Source of the DNA: Microcaldota archaeon
GTDB lineage: Archaea; Micrarchaeota; Micrarchaeia; Anstonellales; Bilamarchaeaceae
NCBI GenBank assembly: GCA_018304385.1
Contig: JAGVWJ010000016.1
Location: 1 to 41,015, forward strand
Length of the DNA stretch: 41,015 nucleotides
Direction: 5' to 3'
Made by a program: the position numbers and the translations under genes. Numbering within the stretch: position 1 is the first letter of the stretch; each line of letters opens with the position of its first letter. This document shows positions 1 through 8,504 of the stretch, piece by piece. The notes beneath the pieces were generated by a model. That model saw only the letters and a program-made list of their open reading frames with translations. It made no database searches and was not told where the DNA came from.

Positions 1-255
1 TTAGACGAATTTAAAATTCATTTTGAAAATGGAAGATTGATAACGAAAAAACTTGGCGAATTATCTGGCGTAGAAATAGAGAGCAATGCGCATAGCGCAT
101 TAATTGAAGAAACAAAGAAAAATGGCGCTTTTGTCGCTAAGTTGCCAGGTGCAGGTGGTGGTGATAGCATAGTAGCATTATGTTTAACCGTTCGCGAAGC
201 TAACAAAGTTAAACGATTCTGGAAGAAAAGGGGATTGAATATTTTAAGAATTTAG
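1..255 (+). CDS. GHMP-family kinase C-terminus, phosphomevalonate kinase-like (5' truncated by window edge)
   Basis: Frame is open from base 1; encodes the motif LPGAGGGDSIVALC typical of the GHMP kinase C-terminal glycine-rich loop; stop at 253-255. Confidence 0.6.
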   Translation, partial: LDEFKIHFENGRLITKKLGELSGVEIESNAHSALIEETKKNGAFVAKLPGAGGGDSIVALCLTVREANKVKRFWKKRGLNILRI

Positions 256-1302
256 TCTTTCATTACCTTTCCTTATTACTTCTTTAACTTCTGGTAAATT
301 TTTATCAATGCTAGCTTTATCTATCTCTAAAAGAATCGCCCTAACATCTTTGTTTAATTTTTTATCCCAGTACGCCATTCTAAAAAAGTATTCTAATCCA
401 GAGGCACATCCTTTTCTAATGTTCTCATCTTTATTTTTCAAAAACTCTACGCATTTGCTCCACTGTTTATTATTTCCGTAGTAAATTGTTAATGCACCAG
501 CAACATGCGTTCTAACATTATCATTTTTATCATCCAAAATCTTGGTTAAATCAGAAACTGGCAATTCTATTTTTCTTATAGCAGCATGTTCTAATGCTTC
601 TGCAGTATTCTCTTTAACAGATTCATTAGAATCTCCTAAGGCACTGGTAAGAGCTGATATTAGTTCTTTTATATCATATTCTTCAAAGAATGCAAAATGT
701 GCTACAGATTCAGCAGCATCCAATCTAATCGTATCATCTTTATTTTTTAGTTCACTAGTAATCCTTTTTACATCAAAACCTCTACAAACCCAAATTGCAA
801 TCTTAACCTCTCTAATATTCCTGTCTAAGTTAGCTCTTTTTATCTCATCTAAAACTAATTTGGAGTTCTCTTTACTCTTTTTTGCGAATAGTCCTAAAAT
901 AGTTGATGTATCAACTCTAACAACATCATCTTCATCTGCTAGTTTTTTAATAACTAAAGACAGACTTTCTGGATCGCTCTCAAATTTTGTTTCTAAAGCG
1001 TGAATCGTGCCTAATTTAACACTCCTGCTTTCGCTGTTTAGTAATCCAGATATTTTTTTCTTATCATTTGTATTCTTGTAGTAAAACGCTTCGGTTTCTG
1101 CAATTGTGCTATCGACAGGGCAACCATGATCGCATCCATGATTATCCTTAGCTTTATTTAGAGCAGATAAAGCTGAAGAAATATCTCCACCAGATTTTGC
1201 AATTTCTAAAATATCCCAAACAATTGGTTGCACTCCGCCGATATATCCGCCATCTTTAATTGCTTCTTCAAGTTGGTCTATCAATTTTTTCAAATCTTTC
1301 AT
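244..1302 (-). CDS. HEAT-repeat-like protein
   Basis: Long ORF (244..1335); repeated ~35-40 aa helical units (e.g. LKNKDDTIRLDAAESVAHF, ILDDKNDNVRTHVAGALTIYY, LKNKDENIRKGCASGLEYF). Start probably the internal Met at 1302. Confidence 0.7.
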   Translation of the reverse strand: MKDLKKLIDQLEEAIKDGGYIGGVQPIVWDILEIAKSGGDISSALSALNKAKDNHGCDHGCPVDSTIAETEAFYYKNTNDKKKISGLLNSESRSVKLGTIHALETKFESDPESLSLVIKKLADEDDVVRVDTSTILGLFAKKSKENSKLVLDEIKRANLDRNIREVKIAIWVCRGFDVKRITSELKNKDDTIRLDAAESVAHFAFFEEYDIKELISALTSALGDSNESVKENTAEALEHAAIRKIELPVSDLTKILDDKNDNVRTHVAGALTIYYGNNKQWSKCVEFLKNKDENIRKGCASGLEYFFRMAYWDKKLNKDVRAILLEIDKASIDKNLPEVKEVIRKGNERLNS

Positions 1303-1352
1303 AATTATTAATCCCAAGATAATCTTATATAACATTCTTCATTAATCATATT

Positions 1353-1733
1353 ATGACAACCTACCAAAAAGGTTCCCGTGCTGAACGTGAGCTGATCGAA
1401 TATTTCTCTAACAAAGGTTATAGTGTGATTCGGGCAGCAGGCAGCGGCGTCAGCTCGCTTTCTCCAGACATTCTAGTTTTTAAAAGAGGTTTGCAGTTTG
1501 CAATAGAAAGCAAAGCGCATGAAAAAACAAGCTTGCAAATACCTAAGGATCAGTTTGAAGGATTAAGGAAATGGGAAGAGAACACAGGTATTAACTCTTT
1601 AATCGCGTGGCGCCGTAATCGCAAAGGATGGAGGTTTGTTCCTCTAACTTTGTTTGAAGAGAATACTAGCAGCTATTCTTTCTCTTGGGAAAAGGCAGAA
1701 ATGATTGGGAAGAAGTTAGAGGAGTTTATTTAA
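1353..1733 (+). CDS. hjc: Archaeal Holliday junction resolvase Hjc
   Basis: KGSRAERELIEYFSNKGYSVIRAAGSGVSSLSPDILVFKRGLQFAIESKAH matches the Hjc nuclease core (E...GSG...D...E-K). Confidence 0.9.
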   Translation: MTTYQKGSRAERELIEYFSNKGYSVIRAAGSGVSSLSPDILVFKRGLQFAIESKAHEKTSLQIPKDQFEGLRKWEENTGINSLIAWRRNRKGWRFVPLTLFEENTSSYSFSWEKAEMIGKKLEEFI

Positions 1734-1756
1734 ATTGTTCTAAATATACTAATTTT

Positions 1757-2614
1757 ATGGTACTTGTTCATGCAGTTAATGCATTTGCAAAAAAGAGAAA
1801 CGGTGGGAATTCTGCAGGTGTATGCTTAGATGCAGATAGGCTTAATATACAGGAGATGCAACGAATCGCTGCAAGGGTTGGGTTTTCAGAAACTGCATTC
1901 GTACAAAAATCAGATAGAGCTGATTTTAAGGTTAGATTTTTCACCCCAGTAAACGAGGTTGCGCTTTGCGGCCATGCAACTATAGCGACATTCTATTTGC
2001 TTGCAAGCCTTGGTAGAATAGGCAAAGGAAGACACACACAAGAGACAAAGGCAGGGGTATTAGACATTGAAATTGCAGATGATAATCTAATATTCATGAA
2101 CCAAAACCCCCCTCAATTTCTTGGAACTGTTGATAAAGAAGAAATAATCAGATGCTTTGCCAACCTTCGATCAGGAGATATATCAATGCTTCCTATAGAA
2201 ATTGTATCAACAGGCTTGCCAGTAATGCTTGTTCCAGTTGTTTCTCTTAGAAGATTGCTTACTCTTGTACCAGATTTTCGTAAGATTACAGAGATAACTG
2301 AGCGTTATGGGCGTACTCTGATGTATGTTTTTACTATGCAAACAGAACTAAAAGGATCAACCGCGCATGGCCGTATGTTCGCTCCTTCACATGGAATACC
2401 TGAAGAATCTGCAACAGGTATGGCTAATGGCGCATTAGAATGTTATTTATTTAAACATAGCCTAACTAGTGATCCACTAAATCTAGTATTTGAACAAGGT
2501 TACTCGCTTGCTCGACCATCTGAAATTCTAGGTCGGCTTATTGTAGAAGCTGGCGAAATAAAACAAGTAATAATTGGCGGAAGAGCAATAGTTGCTGGAC
2601 AGATTGAGGTATAG
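1757..2614 (+). CDS. PhzF-family isomerase/epimerase-like protein
   Basis: NAFAKKRNGGNSAGVCLDA...SETAFVQ...RFFTPVNEVALCGHATIA...PEESATGMANG motifs. Likely start at ATG 1757, not the track start 1685. Confidence 0.85.
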   Translation: MVLVHAVNAFAKKRNGGNSAGVCLDADRLNIQEMQRIAARVGFSETAFVQKSDRADFKVRFFTPVNEVALCGHATIATFYLLASLGRIGKGRHTQETKAGVLDIEIADDNLIFMNQNPPQFLGTVDKEEIIRCFANLRSGDISMLPIEIVSTGLPVMLVPVVSLRRLLTLVPDFRKITEITERYGRTLMYVFTMQTELKGSTAHGRMFAPSHGIPEESATGMANGALECYLFKHSLTSDPLNLVFEQGYSLARPSEILGRLIVEAGEIKQVIIGGRAIVAGQIEV

Positions 2615-2628
2615 CTAGGTTGAAAATA

Positions 2629-3180
2629 TTAAGCTACCTTTTCTGATTTAAATGTACCAAGAAATATACTCATAAACCAAAGAAATATTGAGTTTACTAT
2701 AATAAATCCAAGTACGCCTTCTAATAATCTTAGATAAAAAGCAACTAGTATAACTATCCCAATAATCTCTCCTAAAAGCAATGAAACTTGTTTCTTACGT
2801 TCTTCATTCGTGGTATTTGTGAATCTAAGGTAAAGATGTATAAACCCAAAGCTTAGGATAATTAATAATATTGATGCTATTTCTTCAGCTTTTTTAAATA
2901 CTGTTTTTAATGTTTCTATATTAAAATTTTGGGCTATCCTAGATAAAATTACAATAAGTATATATACAGGTGTTCCATATATCAAGATGAAGATCATTAT
3001 TGTAATCTCCAAACCAAATAACTTTACTTTTGTTATGCTATTTAGATATTCAAGGTCATCTTTAGTTAGCATAATACTACCAATCATCATTAGTAACAGA
3101 ATAGTAAGCATTGTGAGTACTGGGCCTTTTGTTTTTTGCTTTAGTATTTCAATTTTTTCTCTTTCTATCATTTCAACCAT
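2629..3180 (-). CDS. Small multi-pass membrane protein of unknown function
   Basis: ORF with about 4 hydrophobic segments; 3' neighbour of kae1 on the same strand. Confidence 0.6.
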   Translation of the reverse strand: MVEMIEREKIEILKQKTKGPVLTMLTILLLMMIGSIMLTKDDLEYLNSITKVKLFGLEITIMIFILIYGTPVYILIVILSRIAQNFNIETLKTVFKKAEEIASILLIILSFGFIHLYLRFTNTTNEERKKQVSLLLGEIIGIVILVAFYLRLLEGVLGFIIVNSIFLWFMSIFLGTFKSEKVA

Positions 3181-4147
3181 ATATTTCCCTCATCCTATCA
3201 ATCCTATAATTAGTTATCGGCTTCCAATAATCCAAAGGCTTAGCTCCAAATTTCTTATAAAACACTTCACCAGCATAAGCAATCATCGCCCCATTGTCTC
3301 GATTAAATTCATCTGGAGCAACACCAAATTTAACATTATCCTCTTTACACATTATGCGAAGCATTTCCTGTAATCTTTTATTCTGTGCAACGCCCCCGCA
3401 AACAATTATCGCTTTCCTTTTTGTTAAAAATAACGCGCGTTCAAGCGCTTCGCAACTCATTGCAAAACTCGTTTCCATTAAAGAATAAGCTAAATCTTCT
3501 ATCTTTGCCCCATTTTTGTGCAATTTTTCCGTCTGAGTAAGCAGTCCAGAAAATACTAGATTCATTCCTTTAACTGTATAAGGCAATTCAATATATTTTC
3601 CATTTTTCGCAAGTTGCTCAAGCACTGATCCGTGCGCATATTCTAATCCAATCGCGCGTCCAAACGTATCAAATAAATTTCCAATACCAATATCCAGCGT
3701 TTCGCCTAATACATGATACCATTCCTTATCTTTAATTAAAATTTGTGAATTCCCACCGCTAACATATAGCACTAAAGCATCTCGCAAACTAGTTAAATGC
3801 TCAGTTATCTTTACGTGTGCGTAAGGATGGTTTACTCCAATTATTTTCTTATTAAATTTTGCAGCAAGGTATTTTGCACCCGCAATGCCAACTGCAAGCG
3901 GTGCACCAATACCCGGCCCTTGAGAAAAAGCAATCAAATCAATATCTCTCATTTCTAGTTTCGCTTTATCTAAATTTTCCTTTAGCACGCGCGCAAAAAC
4001 CTCAGCATGATGATCTGCTGCCTTTCTTGGTAGAATCCCTTCATTAATTGGTCTATATATATCATGAATATTACTAAGTATTTTATCATCTTCTACGATT
4101 CCAACGCCCAATGTGTGCGCGGTGAATTCGAAACCAATTGTTATCAT
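3173..4147 (-). CDS. kae1: tRNA threonylcarbamoyladenosine (t6A) synthesis protein Kae1 (KEOPS subunit)
   Basis: GFEFTAHTLGVGIV, PRKAADHHAEVF, GVNHPYAHVKI, YVSGGNSQIL, FSGLLTQTEK, VCGGVAQNKRLQEML motifs; no fused Bud32 kinase domain. Confidence 0.95.
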   Translation of the reverse strand: MITIGFEFTAHTLGVGIVEDDKILSNIHDIYRPINEGILPRKAADHHAEVFARVLKENLDKAKLEMRDIDLIAFSQGPGIGAPLAVGIAGAKYLAAKFNKKIIGVNHPYAHVKITEHLTSLRDALVLYVSGGNSQILIKDKEWYHVLGETLDIGIGNLFDTFGRAIGLEYAHGSVLEQLAKNGKYIELPYTVKGMNLVFSGLLTQTEKLHKNGAKIEDLAYSLMETSFAMSCEALERALFLTKRKAIIVCGGVAQNKRLQEMLRIMCKEDNVKFGVAPDEFNRDNGAMIAYAGEVFYKKFGAKPLDYWKPITNYRIDRMREIYG

Positions 4148-4771
4148 TTACATCCCAGTGCTTATCAAGACCGATAGCGCATTAGATATCATATGCGCAA
4201 TTATACCAGGTAGTACGCTATTAGATTTTTTATAGATGTAACCTAGAATTATTCCAACGAAGAAAGTCAATAATATCTGGATATAAGACCCATATCCAAT
4301 ATGCACCAATCCAAATAGTACTGCAGGCGCAACAATACCAATCGTAGTTCCAAATCTTTTAGATAATGCGCCTACCAGCAGCGCACGAAAGAAAAGCTCT
4401 TCGCTAATTGGTGCAAAAAACACTGCAAATATCAATACGTATGCTGGAAGCTGCTTAATTAAGTCATAGACCTGTTTTATATCCTCTTCTGCAGAAGGCG
4501 ATGACAATACAATACCTGTTAAAATCTGGGTAACTACTATCGCAGTTAGCCCAATAATCGCGTATATTATATTTTTCTTAGTATCCCCAGGTATTCCTAT
4601 CTTTTTTAGAGTAAAAGAGAGAGTTTTCTCATATAGAAAAAACATGGCTACAAAAAAAATAACAAAATGAGGTCCTAATATAAATATCGCTACGTTTCCG
4701 AGTATGCTAAGAATTCCAGCAGTAATTAAGATTATGAAAATAAATAAAAAGAACTTCTTTTCTTGGCTCAT
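4148..4771 (-). CDS. CPBP-family intramembrane metalloprotease
   Basis: FFAPISEELFFRALLVGAL (EExxxR), GLVHIGYG and IIAHMISN His motifs in a multi-TM protein. Confidence 0.85.
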   Translation of the reverse strand: MSQEKKFFLFIFIILITAGILSILGNVAIFILGPHFVIFFVAMFFLYEKTLSFTLKKIGIPGDTKKNIIYAIIGLTAIVVTQILTGIVLSSPSAEEDIKQVYDLIKQLPAYVLIFAVFFAPISEELFFRALLVGALSKRFGTTIGIVAPAVLFGLVHIGYGSYIQILLTFFVGIILGYIYKKSNSVLPGIIAHMISNALSVLISTGM

Positions 4772-4804
4772 TGAACACGCTCCAGTTTTAGTTGCGCGGC
4801 CAAT

Positions 4805-4987
4805 TCACTTTTTCTCAAAATATCCACACTTTCCGCATGATCTGCGGTTTGCATGTTCAGCTAATCTTACACCAGTTCCGCATTTTGGACAATTTTTTCC
4901 TGGTTTATTATAAGGTTTAGTAATTCTTTCTTTTTTTACTGGCTTTCCAGCAGGTTTTGCATCTTTCTTTTTATCTTCAGGTGGCAT
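4805..4987 (-). CDS. rps27ae: 30S ribosomal protein S27ae
   Basis: 60 aa, zinc ribbon [28 protein letters not shown]. Confidence 0.92.
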   Translation of the reverse strand: MPPEDKKKDAKPAGKPVKKERITKPYNKPGKNCPKCGTGVRLAEHANRRSCGKCGYFEKK

Positions 4988-4993
4988 ATTTTA

Positions 4994-5338
4994 TCACTTT
5001 GGTTCTTTCTTCTTTACTGTAGTTTTCTTTTCCTTTTTCTTCTTCTCTTTCTTTTGTGCTAGCCCATCTCTTACTAATATGTAGTATGGTTCAGTTTTCT
5101 TTAGTTTTTCTGCATCGTTATAAACATGAGCAAGAACTCTAATCTGTTTTTGTCCAAATTCATTTACTACCTCTCTTAATACTACATTTGCTGGATCAGC
5201 AGCAAGTTTTCCACCAATTCCTTCTCGTATCTCTTTTCGATTTGGCGTTTGAGCTGAAAATCCAACAAGTGCGTTTACCTCTTGTCTATCTAGTAGTTTA
5301 TTATCATTTTTTGATTTTATTTCAATATCAAGTGTCAT
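4994..5338 (-). CDS. rps24e: 30S ribosomal protein S24e
   Basis: MTLDIEIKSKNDNKLLDRQEVNALVGFSAQTPNRKEIREGI; lysine-rich C-terminus; adjacent to S27ae. Start probably the internal Met at 5338. Confidence 0.92.
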   Translation of the reverse strand: MTLDIEIKSKNDNKLLDRQEVNALVGFSAQTPNRKEIREGIGGKLAADPANVVLREVVNEFGQKQIRVLAHVYNDAEKLKKTEPYYILVRDGLAQKKEKKKKEKKTTVKKKEPK

Positions 5339-5359
5339 AATATCTCCTGCCTTTAGCAA

Positions 5360-5752
5360 TTATCGTAATCTTTCTATCCTTCTCTTCCCCATAGCTGATA
5401 TAATCTCTGCTTCTTTGCCTGATGCTATCTGATCCTTCAGTTCCTCTGGTACTTCAATATCATACATTTCATATGTTTGTGAGTCCATAACCTGTGCAGT
5501 ATTTCCACTTACAGACATTACCTGCACGCTTTTTCTTTCGATTATAGGAACTTCAACATCCGCATCCCCTGGCGTTAGCATTGTTTTCTTTGCTCCGCCA
5601 AATACCCCAATTCCAGTAATACGCATCTTGGCTGCGCCATGCTTACCTGATTTTGATTTTTCTATTTCCATGATACGGCAAGGGATATCATCTATTAGTA
5701 GATAGTTTCCTTCTCTTAGATCTTTAGCTGTAGTAAAAATTTTATCACTCAA
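5360..5752 (-). CDS. Translation initiation factor aIF5A
   Basis: CRIMEIEKSKSGKHGAAKMRITGIGVFGG contains the hypusination loop (SGKHGAAK). Confidence 0.95.
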   Translation of the reverse strand: MSDKIFTTAKDLREGNYLLIDDIPCRIMEIEKSKSGKHGAAKMRITGIGVFGGAKKTMLTPGDADVEVPIIERKSVQVMSVSGNTAQVMDSQTYEMYDIEVPEELKDQIASGKEAEIISAMGKRRIERLR

Positions 5753-5821
5753 GTTATCACCAAAATTAAATTAGGCAATTAGATATTTGGATTATAAATG
5801 ATTACCTTTTTAAATATCTCT

Positions 5822-6520
5822 ATGCTCGTAGACGCACACTGTCATTTAGATTCCATTAAAGAGTATAAGCTAAGTGATGAGGTTTTACCGGTTACAGTGG
5901 GTTATTCACATTCATCTAATATAAAAACTCTTGAAATCGCAAAGCGATTAAGGATTCCGTTTGTGCTTGGCATATCTCCTCAAGCAGCGCAAAAAGAGGG
6001 TTTGGTTAAATTGGATGAATGGACAGAATGGATAAAAAATACAAGGCCAAACGCTATTGGTGAAATTGGATTGGATTACCATTGGGCTAAAAATGAAGAA
6101 GATCGAAAAAGACAACACACCACATTTAAAAAAATGCTCGATCTAGCAGAAGAAATGAAATTGCCAATAGTTATTCATGCGCGCGAAACAATAAGCGAGA
6201 TTTTAGATATTTTAAAAGAGCGAAAGTTCCAGCACGGAATAATGATGCATTTTTTTTCTGGAAATGAACGAGAAGCAAAGCGAGCTGTTGAATTAGGCAG
6301 TTATATTTCTATTGTTCCGCTTCATTCAAAAGAACGAAGAAAGGTTATTAACGCTATTGAATTAGAATATCTATTAGTAGAAACAGATGCGCCAGCTATT
6401 GTGCGTTTACCAGAAGATGTTAAGAAATCTGTTGAATATATTAGTGAAGTCAAAGAACTAGATTTTGGTACTGTTGCAACACAAACTGCTAAAAACGCGA
6501 AAAAGTTTTTTAGAATTTAA
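5822..6520 (+). CDS. TatD-family metal-dependent hydrolase
   Basis: MLVDAHCHLD, AIGEIGLDYHW, LPIVIHARET, LLVETDAPAI motifs. Confidence 0.88.
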   Translation: MLVDAHCHLDSIKEYKLSDEVLPVTVGYSHSSNIKTLEIAKRLRIPFVLGISPQAAQKEGLVKLDEWTEWIKNTRPNAIGEIGLDYHWAKNEEDRKRQHTTFKKMLDLAEEMKLPIVIHARETISEILDILKERKFQHGIMMHFFSGNEREAKRAVELGSYISIVPLHSKERRKVINAIELEYLLVETDAPAIVRLPEDVKKSVEYISEVKELDFGTVATQTAKNAKKFFRI

Positions 6521-6530
6521 AGATGATTTT

Positions 6531-7031
6531 ATGTTCGACTTTATAAAAAATATATTTGGAGGCAATAAACCAGGAATTGCCGTTCTAGTTGATGGTCCAA
6601 ATATTTTACGAAAGGCATTCAACGTTGATTTAAAAGAAATAAAACAAGAGATATCCAAATACGGGGATATTCGCGTTGCTAAGATATACGTTGATCAATA
6701 CGCTGGAGATAAGTTGCTTGAGGCTATAACAAATCAGGGTTTCGAGTCAAAAACTACAACTGGCGATGTTGATGTTACAATGGCAATAGAGGCAATGGAA
6801 TATGTATTAGATCCAAGAATAGATACTATTGCGCTAGTGACAAGGGATACGGATTATCTTCCAGTGCTAGTCAAGGCAAGATACCGTGGAAAGAAAACAA
6901 TGATAGTTGCAACAGATGTAGCATTTAGCGCAGCGCTTAAAAACACTGCGGATATACTAATTATACTAAAAGAAAAGGGAAATGTAGAACATCGTTCTAA
7001 TGGTTCTGGTGACAACAAAGAAAAACTTTGA
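6531..7031 (+). CDS. NYN-domain (LabA/DUF88-like) putative ribonuclease
   Basis: AVLVDGPNILRK, TTGDVDVTMAIEAM, IDTIALVTRDTDYLPVLVKAR acidic NYN motifs. Start ATG 6531. Confidence 0.82.
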   Translation: MFDFIKNIFGGNKPGIAVLVDGPNILRKAFNVDLKEIKQEISKYGDIRVAKIYVDQYAGDKLLEAITNQGFESKTTTGDVDVTMAIEAMEYVLDPRIDTIALVTRDTDYLPVLVKARYRGKKTMIVATDVAFSAALKNTADILIILKEKGNVEHRSNGSGDNKEKL

Positions 7032-7073
7032 ACTTTGTTTTTTAAGTAATTTTAAACAAGGGAGGTTGAAAAT

Positions 7074-7298
7074 ATGGCAGAGAAAAGACCGTTTGATATA
7101 TTGAACAGCTCTTTAAACAATACTGTTATTGTAGGTTTAAAGGGAGGAGTAGAATTTCGAGGTTTAATGGTAGCGTATGATGTTCATATGAATATTGTAT
7201 TGGAAAACGCTGAGCAGCTCGCTAATGGCGAAGTGAAAAGAGGCGTTGGAACAATTTTGTTAAGAGGAGATTCAGTTACTTATATTAGTCCTTCTTAA
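7074..7298 (+). CDS. Sm-like (LSm/SmAP) archaeal RNA-binding protein
   Basis: RPFDILNSSLNNTVIVGLKGGVEFRGLMVAYDVHMNIVLENAEQ...GTILLRGDSVTYISP (Sm1/Sm2); upstream GGGAGGTTG. Confidence 0.94.
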   Translation: MAEKRPFDILNSSLNNTVIVGLKGGVEFRGLMVAYDVHMNIVLENAEQLANGEVKRGVGTILLRGDSVTYISPS

Positions 7299-7318
7299 AA
7301 AAACAAGAAAATAAAGCA

Positions 7319-7472
7319 TGGACTCGGAGGGATTGACGACCTTGTCGTCAAATCTTGAACGATTTGTCGTTCAAGGTTATCGCACCCTCGGCCTCCCGCA
7401 CGCCAAGCGGGCGCTATATTAAGCTATCTCATTTTTAAATCTAAAAAGAGATAACTGCTTAGCTACGAGCCC
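7319..7472 (-). tRNA. tRNA-Ala(GGC) with insertions in the D-loop and T-loop; no encoded CCA
   Basis: Minus strand: acceptor GGGCTCG/CGAGTCC (7472-7466 / 7326-7320), D-stem GCTA/TAGC, anticodon stem-loop CCCGC-TTGGCGT-GCGGG, T-stem GAGGG/CCCTC, discriminator A. About 34 extra nt in the D-loop (within 7417-7459) and 46 nt in the T-loop (about 7333-7378). Confidence 0.82.
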
Positions 7473-7512
7473 ATTTTATTAGATTTATAAAAGAAATGTT
7501 TATAATTAGAGA

Positions 7513-8388
7513 TCAACTTCTATCCAAATACCTAGCAACCTCATTCATAGTTTGCGCAATCACTAAGGCTGGTGCTTGAGCACCTTCCTCTCTAGTTAAT
7601 TTATGTAATGTTTTTTCATCAGCGCCCCTGCTTATATAAATGGAAGGAATTCCAAGTGCACGCGCAACAATTATCTCCAGCCCGTAGCTATCCCCAATAT
7701 AAATTGCTTCATGAGGATCGACTCGTTTTCTTTCTAATAGCCCGACCAGCACCTCAATCAATCCACTAGGCTTTTTACATAATTCATAAATTTTCTCAAA
7801 TTCATTATATACTCCAAGCATTTTCAGAATCTCCTCAGCAGTCTGGATTGTTGAATTTGTAGCAACAACCTTTGGCATTCTTCCTAAAAGCCTTAATACT
7901 TCGTAAACCTCATCATTTATCCCAGGCACCACAATTCCTCTATCTCTTAAGAACTCAATTTTCGCTTCGTGGTATACCCTATCTGCAAGTTTCCCCCCAA
8001 TCCCTGCTTTTATTAATGCTAATTTTATTAAAACTGGCTCATCTTCTATCACACTTAACATTCTAAGGTCTAAACTAGAAGTATCGCTTGTAGTCAATAA
8101 GTCTCCAGTTCTAAAATCTCCGTATGCAACACCAATTATTTGTTCACGTTGCATTTTCATTTTCAAATAAGCAGATTCAAAAGCAGTAAGCGCATCTTTA
8201 TCTAGTGATCTAAATATTTTTCTTAGGAAAATTCTAGTGAGAACACCATTACTTATACCAGGATAAAGCGTTCCATCAACATCAAAAATAGCTAATTTAA
8301 TTTTTTCGAGATGAATCTGTTTGGTTAAAAAGACTCTGCCCCTTATTGGGGTTGTGTGGCGTTCGCTTCGTGCATGGAGCACTTGCAT
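7513..8388 (-). CDS. HAD-superfamily hydrolase
   Basis: LAIFDVDGTLYPG (DxDGT), VVATNST, KKPSG, AIYIGDSYGLEIIVARALG motifs. Confidence 0.88.
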   Translation of the reverse strand: MQVLHARSERHTTPIRGRVFLTKQIHLEKIKLAIFDVDGTLYPGISNGVLTRIFLRKIFRSLDKDALTAFESAYLKMKMQREQIIGVAYGDFRTGDLLTTSDTSSLDLRMLSVIEDEPVLIKLALIKAGIGGKLADRVYHEAKIEFLRDRGIVVPGINDEVYEVLRLLGRMPKVVATNSTIQTAEEILKMLGVYNEFEKIYELCKKPSGLIEVLVGLLERKRVDPHEAIYIGDSYGLEIIVARALGIPSIYISRGADEKTLHKLTREEGAQAPALVIAQTMNEVARYLDRS

Positions 8389-8504
8389 ATTCTAAATAGA
8401 ATGAAAAAGTTTAAATAGGGATGTAAATTTATCTGCTTTCAGCATTGGGTAGTCAGCAATGAGTCAGCCGAAATCTTTTTAATACTAAATTCAGAATAGC
8501 TCTT

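Noticed and set aside
542-1003. Plus-strand 153-aa ORF
   Set aside because: Antisense to the HEAT-repeat gene; Ser-rich shadow translation with no domain.
2987-4047. Plus-strand ORFs 2987..3373, 3294..3488 and 3859..4047
   Set aside because: Antisense to the membrane-protein gene and kae1; no RBS or recognisable motif.
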